From NCBI GenBank assembly GCA_002812745.2, contig NCSJ02000009.1:186001-250000 (forward strand): a stretch of 64,000 bases of DNA. The letters run 5' to 3'. The stretch's first letter is position 1, and every line of letters starts with the position of its first letter. Positions 1 through 11,182 of the stretch are shown here, piece by piece. The position numbers were made by a program, and so were the translations under genes. The notes beneath the pieces are model-generated. The model saw only the letters and a program-made list of their open reading frames with translations, was not told the origin of the DNA and did no database searches. The DNA is from Scytalidium lignicola. Its lineage: Eukaryota; Ascomycota; Leotiomycetes.

Positions 1-643
1 CTAGCTTTGCTTTATTTTTTCGCTCCTCTTGGCCCATGACCATGTGACCCTGGGCTAAATAACCCTTTATCTTCAGACACTCTTGTTCGTACTTGTCTCG
101 AGTCTATACACACATGTTAATCCCAAGCATTCGCTGACTTTCGAAAAGGTTGATGTGTACCTTATTAACTTGCTGTGTCTGTTGGATTTTAATCTTCAAT
201 AGTTTTTCAATTCCATTTTGCACAATCTTTCGTCGTTCTTTCATGGCTCCCGCAAACGCCGCCAGCGGCTCTTCGAGCTCTCTTTTCATCTGCCCAGCAA
301 TGTTTTGGTGGGATTTCCCCATTTGCTCGACTTCACCCCGCAGAGTATCTAAAGATGCCCTCAGAGTCCCAGATTCTTGAGATCCTAACGGTTTCCGACA
401 TAGTGAAAGTAGTTTCCGAGCATATTCGTCCTCAATAGAAGAACGGGCTAGTTGAAAGATTAGTATATGGCCCAGCTTCATTTGTTGCGACATACCATTA
501 TAGAAGGACTTGAGTTCGTCGCACGTCTGTTTGGCATTGTGCATACGCCCAAGCAGAGGTTCCACTCCAGCATCATCTTTACCCCAGAAGTTGTTTGCGA
601 AGCTCAGGGCCACTGACGGCCCTTCGGAGACTGTCCCGGGCAT
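1..643 (-). CDS. Cdc15/Imp2-type F-BAR (PCH family) protein, N-terminal part
   Basis: This is the first ~180 residues of an F-BAR protein; the gene runs off the window at base 1. Coding exons are 496-643, 161-447 and 1-103, with introns at 448-495 (GTATGT, branch TACTAAT) and 104-160. Splicing restores KSFYNARSSIEDEYARK and then QQVNKTRDKYEQECLKIKGY. These are the helix-rich membrane-binding F-BAR core seen in fungal Cdc15/Imp2/Hof1 proteins, with SFANNFWGK near the N-terminus. Known family role: bending and scaffolding plasma membrane at the cytokinetic ring and septum. Both introns are multiples of three, and 448-495 stays open when unspliced, so an ORF caller would read through it. The start at 641-643 gives MPGTVSEG. 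C-terminal domains (for example SH3) lie outside the window. A related F-BAR RhoGAP is the main alternative. Confidence 0.82.
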
Positions 644-1712
644 AATGCCCGATTGTGTGATATCACGTCGTATGGATTTGTGATTACTTTTAGGTTAGGA
701 TATAAGCCTCCTTATGCTTTTGGACAATTGAATGTATAGATTATGCTAGTATAGAAAGGAAGACCTCGATATTGACTGAAAATATGGGGTGCAATGGTTG
801 TGGTAAGCTAAGAGCAAGGATGCTCCACCGCACTGAGGTCTAATGAAAACATAAATTGTTGCCACAGCAACGGCTTTCGCTTACCGCCTATTCCTAGACC
901 ACATGTAGCCTTAGGCGTGGCCACAGTACGAGAACCCCACCTCAATATATGCCCAAAAACAGAGAGAATTAAAAACGATAGAGTTACTAGCTGTTACTTT
1001 CTAGTAAATTTAACTTCTATCCTCCTACCGACACTAGCCAGTGGAATTATTTCTTCCGATAGTAACAATCTTGCCATGATCTAGTTTTCACTTAAAAGCA
1101 AGGACGGTGGTTTGCCATATGGATAACGAAGCAAATATGAAATCAGATTCTAATTAGAAAGCAATAGAATAAGATACTGTTAAGAGTATTCACAAATTTA
1201 TGCGAGGCCAGATGGCTTCTGTTGTCTCTGCAGGGAAGAATGTGGTACCTGCAGAGGCTCGAAAGAAGGGATTCTCTCACACATATTGTATTTTGTATTT
1301 GTGTTCAAGCACTTGCGAAAGAGGGCAGAGAGAACCCTACTGGTAAGAAATAGTAAAAATTATACATAAAGAGATAATAATAAACTCGATCAAAGTATTG
1401 CTTCAAGTTATGTTAGGAGGAGATTGTCCTCTGTCGTCGACATGAACAAGAACAAATCTAAACGCTAAGCTCCATTTGGACCACAGCCTCATGCTAAGCT
1501 GTTAGCCGAACATGACCATCGCGACCTCACGTTCAATTTACATACATCTTCAGAGCCACTTACTTCGCCCGCCATACGCATAATTGAATCCATCTTCACC
1601 TCCCGCTTCCATCGATGTCCACCATTCCCCGATAGGTCGATCTTCTTTTATCTTCAAGAATAGAGAGGCTGCTCTCCGGGAGTTGGTCTGCGACAAAACG
1701 CCAGCATCTTCG
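644..1712. promoter_or_regulatory. Divergent intergenic region, F-BAR gene / NOT1
   Basis: About 1.07 kb between two divergently transcribed genes, so it must hold both promoters and both 5' leaders. It is AT-rich and I see no RNA gene or repeat. The NOT1 frame is open back to 1584 (TAA at 1581-1583), so part of 1584-1712 could be coding if NOT1 has an unseen upstream exon. Confidence 0.5.
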
Positions 1713-4700
1713 ATGGTCAACCCAAGAGGGGGGAATTTCACACCTTCGCCAGCTCAGCAACCTCTTGTGACAGGTATAAGCCATTCGCCTCACAGCTCTC
1801 ACCATAGTACATTCAGTGCTGGTGCCAGCCCCAGTACGAATAGCCCAACGGGGTCAAACTCACTCGCAAAAATTGTCGTCGCCCAAGTCTATCTCCTCCT
1901 CAGCACAATCAAGGAGGACAAAGATCGTACAAAGTGGGAACAGCAAGCCGAGCAGATCAGAAAAGTATGTATAGATCCATCTATCATGATTAAGAAACTA
2001 ACCACTCTTTTTTGCAGCTAATCGATGAACACGGTATGGAAGTATTCCAAAAATACTTCAGCCGTCTTGTGGTTGGAAATGCTCCTCAGATCTTCCCCGG
2101 GCTGAACAGGCCGGTCGCCAACCCAGGCAATTACCAGATACTCGTGAATGAAGTGCGCAAGGTTTCCCACGATGAAGAACAGGCCAGAAAGATTGCAGAG
2201 TCGATAGAAACTGCCAACGAAGATCTTTTCCGAGACTTTGACCTTTCAACATTTATGGAGCATTTCAAACTAGATGCACTCGAGAAGACGATTCTGGCAC
2301 TAGCATTCAAGGTTGGTAGTAGATCGGATTTAAAAACGAAGGGTAAGTCTACGAATTTTGATTAACTTTGTAACTGCTGACAATGTCAAAAAGCGGACGC
2401 TATTCTCTCTACAAACTATAGTGCATTTTTACAGGCAATTGCCCGCCCCAGTCCTGAACATGAGGATCTCACGCCAGCATTCCTCGCCAGCATCATAGAC
2501 CGCTTCATTCAGGAACATCCTCCGAACTTCGATAATCAAGCGAAGCAAGACCTCTTTCTTGCTATCTCCTACCGGTATTCGATTCCCGAACAAGATGTGT
2601 CAGCCCCAACAGAAGTATTGGCGTCACTTTACCTCCTAAGGTTACTAAGTGAAAGTGCTCCACTTGCTTTATACATACAGAAGACTGGGCCTGATTTTAC
2701 GCGAGATGAAGAGACATGTAGGAACCATTTACGCACTTCTGGCGTCAGAATCGACGAAGAACAGGTTGCAGCAGCCCTAATATATACTACGATTAGTCGA
2801 TCCCAGTCATTTTCAGTAGAAACCTTCGTCAAAAGCCTGCGTAAAGAGGTCCAGAGAGATTTCAACTGGCAGCAAGTCGTGTCACACTTCGACCAGCCGG
2901 ACTTGAGAATATCTAACCAACAGTTCCTAAACCTATATGAAGCTCTGCGGCCACTTGTCGTAGACCAGGTTCTTGACATTCAGCTATTATGGGGAGGAGG
3001 CTGGCGGAATTCGGAAACACAACTATCATTCATCAGTGCCTTCGCCTCGTTAACCCCAGAACAGCTCGATGCCACTACGATTCCTGGTCTGCAACCGTCT
3101 TTCACTCTAGAGGACTATGCTGGTTCAGATAGCAAGGTTCAGGAACGCGCTGCGCGGGCTATCAGACACCCCCTTGTTTCTGTCGCAGCGCTTTCAACCA
3201 TGTTCCATGTTGCCTTGCAAACGCCAACAGCGTCGGACACCGTGGAAGCTAAGAGATTATTTCAAGAGGTCGTAGTTCCAAATCTGGATATATTCTTGGT
3301 TTCCGCATTTGGGGTGCCTAAACCGTGGCCAGAACTAGCCATTGATACCGTCAACAACCTATTTGACCGCTTCTTGTACAAGTACGATCCCAATTACGAT
3401 TTCGTTCTCGAAAGCTTATGGAGGAAGGATAAAACATGGGTGGTGCAACGGCTTGTTGAAGCACATGCGAAAGCTCCTCTCGAACTGCCCACAATCCTTG
3501 AGCATGCGGTTAGGCATACATGGCTAGATGAGTTAGTGCTAATGCTCAATGGTTTTGGCCTTGACCTGGCTGCTCTAGCGCATGCAAAAGGTTATTTAGA
3601 CCTAGAACAGTGGGCCCGAATGAATTCTGCTCGAAATCAAGAGCTCGCTCAGTCATTACTGACCTTCTTGAATATCAAGGCGCAGCATGAGTTAGCGTTT
3701 CAACGATCAGACAATGAGCAGTTGCACAGCGTCATGCTCCCTGTGAAGACTATATCTGCGCTTCTCGATATTCTGGAGCAGATATTGCCGAAGGAGCCTT
3801 CCCAAGAGTTGATTGTTGTGCAGCGGGCCTGTATTACTGCATACCCTCGCCTTATCAACTATGGAGAAGGATTCGATGATATTATTGATGCCAACGGCAA
3901 GGAAAGGAATTCTCTACCGAAGGATGCAAATGACAAGATGGAGGAGCATTACAAGCGAATGTACAGTGAAGATTTACAGGTTCGTAGTGTTGTGGAAGCT
4001 CTTGACCGATACAAGCATTCCCGGGACCCTACTGATCAGGATGTATTCGCTTGCATGATTCATGGCCTGTTCGACGAGTATACCTTATATGGAACGTATC
4101 CTCTTGAGGCTTTGGCGACAACAGCTGTGTTATTCGGTGGAATCATCTCGCACAAGCTAATCTCTGATTTACCTTTAGAGATTGGCTTGGGTATGATTCT
4201 TGAGGCTGTTCGAGACCACCCTCCTGAGCAGTCAATGTATAAGTTTGGCCTGCAGGCTCTCATGCAACTCTTTTCACGCTTAAAGGAATGGCCGGGATTT
4301 TGTCACCAATTGTTACAAGTTCCAGGCCTGCAAGGAACAGAAGCTTGGAACAAAGCAGAGGAAGTTGTGCGTAACGAGCAAGAACTGGCACGCAATGGAC
4401 TTGGGGCTGGTTCAGGAGGGGAGCTGGTTAATGGAGGAACCCTGACGAATGGCAACATAGACGGATTGCTAGCCAGCGATTCAGCTGCACCCCCGTTTAC
4501 TTCAATGAATGTGGATCCTCCTGTTTATGGTAAAGTTTACGAAGATCCATCTGGCGACCTTCAAGAGAAAGTTCTCTTCGTTCTCAATAACATCACGGAG
4601 CGAAATCTTGAGTCAAAGTTTAAGGAGCTGAAAGATGTCATTGAGGAAAAACATCAACAATGGTTTGCCGGTCATCTGGTGGAGGAGCGGGCTAAGATGC

Positions 4701-7700
4701 AGCCTAATTACCATGAACTGTATCTTGACCTCGTGAAGCTTTTTGAAGACAAGTCGCTCTGGACCCAAATTCTGCGTGAGACGTATGTTAGCGTCAGCCG
4801 TATGCTCAATGCAGAGACAACACTGCAATCGTCGACCGAAAGAACTCATCTCAAGAATCTTGGTGGCTGGCTTGGATCTTTGACTCTTGCGCGAGATAAG
4901 CCCATCAAGCACAGAAATATTGCTTTCAAACAACTTTTGCTAGAGGCGTTCGACACCCAACGACTGATTGTTGTCATTCCTTTTGTTTGCAAAGTTCTTA
5001 TCCAGGGCGAAAAATCAACTGTCTTCAAACCACCTAACCCGTGGCTCATGGATATTATCCACCTCCTCATCGAGCTGTACCATCATGCAGAACTCAAACT
5101 CAATCTGAAATTTGAAATTGAAGTGCTTTGCAAAGGGCTGAACTTAGATCATAAGAGCATCGAACCGTCATCAGATATCATGAGTCGCATCCCGCCAATG
5201 GAGGAGCCTAATGATAGTATGGCACCTGAGGTCATGGATAGATTTGATAACCTCTCACTCAATGGTTTAGGTGGTACTACAGCAGGTGGACGGTTCTCTC
5301 CTCAGGAGATTACTTCATCAATTCCTGATCTGGGTCCGTTACTTGTTTATCCCCCTAGTAATGATATGGTCAATCAATCTCGCTTGCAGGAGATTGTCAG
5401 AAACGCTATCACACGAGCAGTACATGAAATTATCTCTCCCGTGGTTGAACGTTCAGTCACAATTGCAGCCATTTCAACCGCTCAAATGATACACAAAGAC
5501 TTTGCGACTGAACCGAATGAGGCCAGAGTCAGATCTGCGGCAATCAACATGGTGAAGAAAACAGCTGGCAGCCTCGCTCTAGTGACCTCCAAAGAACCAT
5601 TACGAGCCAGTATGACGAATTACATTCGAGCGATGTCTCAAGAATTACCTCAAGGCTTACCTGAAGGCACAATCATCATGTGTGTCAATTCAAATCTCGA
5701 TTTGGCATGTAGTCAAGTTGAGAAGAAGGCAGAAGAGAGAGCTGTTCCTGAAATCGAAGATATGATTGAAGGAGAGCTTGAAGCACGTCGCCGTCATCGC
5801 ATGACTAGACCAGATGAACCTTATATCGATCCTGCACTAAGCCGATGGGCCTGGACAATTCCAGCTCCGTATAAGCTCCAACCGTCTCTTACCGGTCTCA
5901 ATCAAGAACAAATGGCTATCTATGATGAATTTGCAAGGCAGCCACGGTTACCATCACTCGCAGGGGCTAGTCATGTTCCATCCTCTTCGGATGCTACAAG
6001 ATCCATGGCCAATGACATATTACAAGAGCAGTATCCTGCTGTCCCTAATTTGCCAACCCCAGCGGAACCTCCTGCAATGCCACATCTCAGCTCCCAGCAA
6101 CCCCCTTATGCACAACCAACTGCTAACATCAACGGCCGAATTCCAAGTCTTCCGATAGATCCCAGAGCATTAATGGACAGGGTACAAAAACTCCTTCTAG
6201 AACTACAGCGTGCGGCAGCAGAAACGCCCGAGCAACACTACATGGATCTGCCAAGACCTCATCCAGTTCTCGATATCCTTGATGCCCTTTATAGCCTGAT
6301 AATTCGCACCGCGCAAGGTCCGGATGAATTCTCTATTTATACTGCTGATCAAATCTGCGCCGTGCTGTTTAGCGGGGTCGAGAACAGCCTTGTAATTGAG
6401 AGCTTGGTACACGTGCTAGAGAATATCTGTCGGATCCCTGGTCGCACCGCAAGCCGTGTTGCTGTCTTCATTGGATATCAACCAAACGAAGCTTTATTGA
6501 ATGTTCCGCTCGTGATAGCTTTGATCAAGGCTGAGATGGTAGAATGGCAACGAGTTGATTCCGCCATCTCCAAGGCTCTGATTCAACAAAAAGAAGGGTC
6601 TCTCGAATTCCTTACCTCTTTGATTGACAAGGTCCTTCTAAATGACCGCCCAACTGCATTATATACAGACTTTGCGAGAAGTTTCGAGGTTGCTTGGCAG
6701 TGGATTACAGAAGATCCGTCGATAGAGGCCGGTCAGATTCTGAAGGAGAGACTTAAGAGCTCAGGTCTCCCACAAGCTCTTGGTAATAGTGGAGATGATC
6801 GTCTTTCAGCTCGACAAGATCAGATGGAGTACGTTTTCGAAGAATGGATTCACCTGTGCAACAATCCAAATGCAACTACGAAGAGTATCCACAGTTTTAT
6901 TTCTCAGCTGTACAACAAACAAATCATCAACGATCGTGATGATTTATGCGTGTTCTTACGTCTCAGCATTGACTCCTCAGTTGATCGTTTCGAGCAGCAT
7001 CTACAGACTCATGGTAATATCAATGATGCTTACATACCAGCTGATTCTCTCGCCAAGTTAATTGTCATGCTTGTCAAGGGCTTAGAGCGTGAGGGCGAAG
7101 TGAAAGGGGACAAGGCAGCCTATTTAAAGTCGATTTTATCACTTGTTGTGCTGGTGCTTAACCACCATCATCTCGTGAGAGGCGAACACTTCAATCAAAG
7201 AGTTTTCTCACGATTGCTGTCTAGTATGCTGTGCGAATTCCAGTTCATCGCTGATGAGCTTGAAGACTCGGAACGTCAGCAAATCATCCTTGTCATTGCA
7301 CGAGTATTTCTAGACCTAAGACCCGCATGCTTCCCAGGCTTCATGTTCAGCTGGCTTGGTCTCATTTCACATCGAGAATTCATGCCTCTACTCCTGAGAC
7401 TTCCTGGTGACAAAGGCTGGGAGCCTTTCTCAAATATTATGGAAGGCCTCATGTCTTATGTTGGAGAACTTCTCAAGCCATTGCACATTGCTCCGGTCAC
7501 CAAGGAGATATACCGAGGTGTGGTCAAATTACTTGTGATTTTGCAGCACGATTATCCCGAGTTTCTGGCTGGAAACCATTCTAAACTCTGCGCAAATATT
7601 CCCAGTCATTGCATTCAACTGCATAATCTTATCCTCAACGCAAATCCAGCAACATTTTCAAAAATGCCAGATCCTTGGCAGCCAGGGCTAAAGATTGATC

Positions 7701-8404
7701 GTATTGATGAAATTAGGGAATCTCCTTTAAATATGAATGATGTTGAGGCGCCATTGCGACAAGCTGGTCTCGTCGAAGTCATTGAACAGGCTTTACAATC
7801 AGGTCCGTCTGAGGATGCAGTGGCGCACATTGCTCATGCAATCCAAAGAAAGAAGAATCGCGAGACAGGTTCAGGCTTCGTCCCGATCAATGTGGATTTG
7901 AAGCTTATCGAATCACTTGTTATTTATGTTGGTGTACAGTCAATTTCGCGTGCCACTCAGAAGGGTGGTCCGACGTACACACCAGGCTCGCCAGATTCTA
8001 CTCTCCTTTCCATGCTTGTCTATGAATTGCATGCAGAAGCTCGCTACCACTTCCTAAGCAGTATAGTAAACCAACTGAGATTCCCCAACACACACACCCA
8101 TTATTTCAGCCAAGCGCTTCTGGAAGTCTTTGGCCACGATCAGAATGACCAAGAAGAGTCGGATATTCGTCAGCAAATAACTCGGATCCTATTAGAGAGG
8201 CTGATTGGTCACTGGCCGCAACCGTGGGGCCTCATTGTTACCATTCTTGAGCTTATCAAGAATGAGAAGTACATGTTCTTTGACTTGCCATTCATTAAGT
8301 CTGCACCAGAGGTACGATCCATCATTCGAATCATATAAACAATTTCTAACGTAAATCAACAGGTCGGTCAGAGGTTCGCTGCTCTCGTACAGCGGCCACT
8401 CTAG
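1713..8404 (+). CDS. NOT1: CCR4-NOT complex scaffold subunit NOT1
   Basis: Scaffold of the CCR4-NOT deadenylase, which shortens mRNA poly(A) tails and represses translation. Exons are 1713-1964, 2018-2342, 2394-8311 and 8363-8404, giving 2178 residues, close to the usual fungal NOT1 length. Visible blocks are an N-terminal HEAT region with LIDEHGMEVFQKYFSRL, an MIF4G-like CAF1-binding stretch around residues 900-1130 (VLFVLNNITERNLESKFKEL), a DUF3819/CNOT9-binding block around 1190-1330 (NAITRAVHEIISPVVERS), and the C-terminal NOT-binding domain from about 1770 (LDLRPACFPGFMFSWLGLIS). The last intron restores FIKSAPE-VGQRFAALVQRPL. The ATG at 1713 is the first in frame, but the frame stays open upstream to 1584, so a further 5' exon is possible. 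Identification is near certain; the start is less so. Confidence 0.95.
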
Positions 8405-9546
8405 AAGTGTGCACTCTCCAAGATTCAAGTATTAAAGAAATATTTGGATTATTCTCCGACTAACTCATCAAACCTATTCTCCATCCCTATACGATCATAG
8501 TCCTTCATATAGGCAACCTGATCCATTTCTCATTGTTATATATTCTATTGGGTCAAGCCCGGCTTTTTCTACCGGCATATCGGGGAATTGTTCTTCTCTG
8601 CATAGCGAGCGAAATGGATGGGTGCTTTTCTTAATGTTTGCTTGGTTTCTCTCGGTGGGTCCAATGATGGAAGGGCTTTTTACTTAATGCATCCCATATT
8701 ATAATGCTAAATACACCGTTATATATACAACCAATGGGTGGTTGTAAATAACGGTATGGAGGGACATCGGGAAATAGCACAATTATGGCGTGGAATGGTT
8801 TGCTTTACAGGGTGGGATTGGGGGCAGGTATTGCTCAAGGATTCACAGTCTGTATGTATCATAAAAACGGAGTTACTGTCTTAATGTCTTCTACCTGGAT
8901 TTGATGCTTTTCTTATCTAGTGTATTATTTAAATTCTGCCTATGTATGAGTTGATATGATCTATGATCCTTCATTTTTGAACCAGAGTTTGCCTTTTATT
9001 TGTTCCTCTTTCTCCCTAGACATACCATATAATGAGTACATCCTCGTGTGTTCGGACTCCTCAAATTGATTCGTTCGTTCGAAAGGTGTAAGTAAATCAA
9101 CAATAATCGAACACGCTATATCTTAAATGATATACTTCATTGTAATGCTCTTTGATCTTGTAATGTATTTTGTTATTCTCTTGTTATAAAACCAGATTAG
9201 AGCACAGACCTAGCGAGATCAAGTCCCCTTATCGATTCCTTTGCTATATATACCTTCAGGACTGGTCACAGCAATCCAGGCCAAACCGCAGTTCATACCG
9301 CAGTTTCAGATGAGGGTAGAATTATGCATTGGTAGTTGTATATGCCCAAGCAGCCTGCAGCTCTGGGGTGGGTTTTATCGGCTAGGGAGGGTCCGCCTAT
9401 GACGAACATGTGATAAACGCTGTAAAGCTGGCGCTCGACGTCATGCTCTCCAAATGCTGAGTTCACAACCCGACTTCACAGAAACAATGCAATTCTGATC
9501 TATGATTCCCCTTCGTGCCGCATGAGGCGCTGTAGTACCTGCAGTC
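8405..9546. other. Intergenic region, NOT1 3' end to seipin promoter
   Basis: 1.14 kb of AT-rich sequence holding the NOT1 3' UTR and the seipin promoter and leader. I see no ORF with coding character, no tRNA-like structure and no extended repeat. Confidence 0.5.
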
Positions 9547-10965
9547 ATGGTAAGAAAATATAATAGACTTTCCTTTACCTCTAAATTCCATTTCAACAAC
9601 ACTGATAACTCTCTTGTTCCAGGATAGGATGCTGGTACCAGTTCGCATGGCGACTTCGACGACCGCGCGCCAGACGTACTTAAACGTGATCTTATTCGTG
9701 TCAACTTCCACGATCCTATGGGGACTAGCTGTTGTTGCATATGTGGTGTTTTATATTGAATTTATGCCGCATATTGGAATTGAGAGGACGGTACATTTAC
9801 AATATGGGTGCGTGTTTGAAAGTCTCTAGTCTCTTCAAGCTCCAATTCCCCTCGACGCGGTGGTCAGATATATTTTTAACTAGAAAAACTCGCGATAATT
9901 GGCATTATCATGCTGATACTATGCTCTAACAGCGATGGCGTCCACCCGTATGGAATTGCGAACTTGGATTCCACCCTCATCACTCAGCAAGCATATGACA
10001 TAACGCTCTCCCTCAAACTCCCTAGATCCCCGCCCAACTTAGCCGTAGGGAATTTCATGGTCTCCCTGTCTCTTCTCTCGCCAACCTATGCTCCAGGCGA
10101 CCTTATCCCAGGTCCAAAACAACTAGTCATAGAACCACCCCAATTAGTGGCCCCTAAGAAAGAAGAGATCCTCTTCCACTCCCGACGCCCCGCTATCCTC
10201 ACATATTCCTCCCAACTAGTTACATACAGCGAGCGAGTAGCAGCTCTACCACTCTACGTTCTCGGTCTACGGAAGGAAGCAGAGACACTAGTCGTGCCGA
10301 TGGCGGAATCAGTATACTTCGACAAGGGCTGGAAGAATGTTCCTAAGTTCGTGTTTATGGAGTTGCAAGCGGGGCAAGACGTCCAGGTATATTCAGCAGT
10401 GATACATTTTACAGCAAGGCTTGCGGGCTTGCGATGGTTTATGTACTATCAGCGATGTATAGCGTTCTTTGTAGGCACAACGGCGTTCTGGATTTCAGAG
10501 ATGGTATTCACGCTTGTAGGGTGGTTGTTGTTGAGGTCGCTTGTTCCAAAGGGGGAGGAGAACAACAAAAAGGTGATCAAACGCGAAGGAGATATCAGGT
10601 CTGAAGATGATGAAAGCTCTCGGCGGAAAATTAAAGAGGAAGAAGAAGAAACAGATGAGCCTGATCTTTCTGATACCCCACGCACATTCCCTTCTTATGG
10701 ACGGTCAGCGCCGTTGAGATATATTCCCCAGGTTAAGGACGAGGAAGATAGTGAAGAATATACCCTTGAGGATACTGCTATCCAACCACTAGGCGGTGAG
10801 GCTGATGACGAAGACGATGGTGAGGGAGCTAATGGTGTGGATGTTGGATTCGTAGGTGTCAGGGAAGGCAGATCGGATTCTGGGTTAGGGACAAGCTTTA
10901 GTGAAGGAGGTGAGAGAGCTGGGATGGCTAGGAGGAGGTCAAGGGGTGGAGGGGTTGGGAGTTAA
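9547..10965 (+). CDS. Seipin (lipid-droplet assembly protein of the ER)
   Basis: Seipin forms ER rings at ER-lipid droplet contacts and controls droplet formation. Exons are 9547-9549, 9623-9807 and 9933-10965, giving 406 residues. Evidence is an N-terminal membrane segment (LNVILFVSTSTILWGLAVVA), the conserved luminal start IGIERTVHLQYG-DGVHPYGIA, a beta-sandwich region, then a second membrane segment (CIAFFVGTTAFWISEMVF) before a cytosolic acidic tail. The tail (about residues 270-406) has runs of Glu/Asp and ends in an Arg/Gly-rich stretch. The first coding exon is only the ATG: GTAAGA follows directly, the intron has branch CTGATAAC and ends TTCCAG, and an in-frame TGA lies 24 nt upstream. 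The alternative start is the ATG at 9629, which would skip that exon and lose two residues. Convergent with the SR140-like gene, 217 bp apart. Confidence 0.88.
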
Positions 10966-11182
10966 AAAGGTTTCGGGGTTTTCAGGTTTTCAGGTTTTCA
11001 ATGTATGATATTCAAAGTCCTAGATTTTGATTTTGATAAATACATCACCTGAGGTAAATTAATTATATCTTTTGTTAGACATTCTGTGCCAGCCCCAAAA
11101 ATAATTTGTTTTGTCTGAAACTAGGTTCGATTTCATCGCTGCTCACAAATATGAGAAGGTTAATTTACACATATCAAAACAA

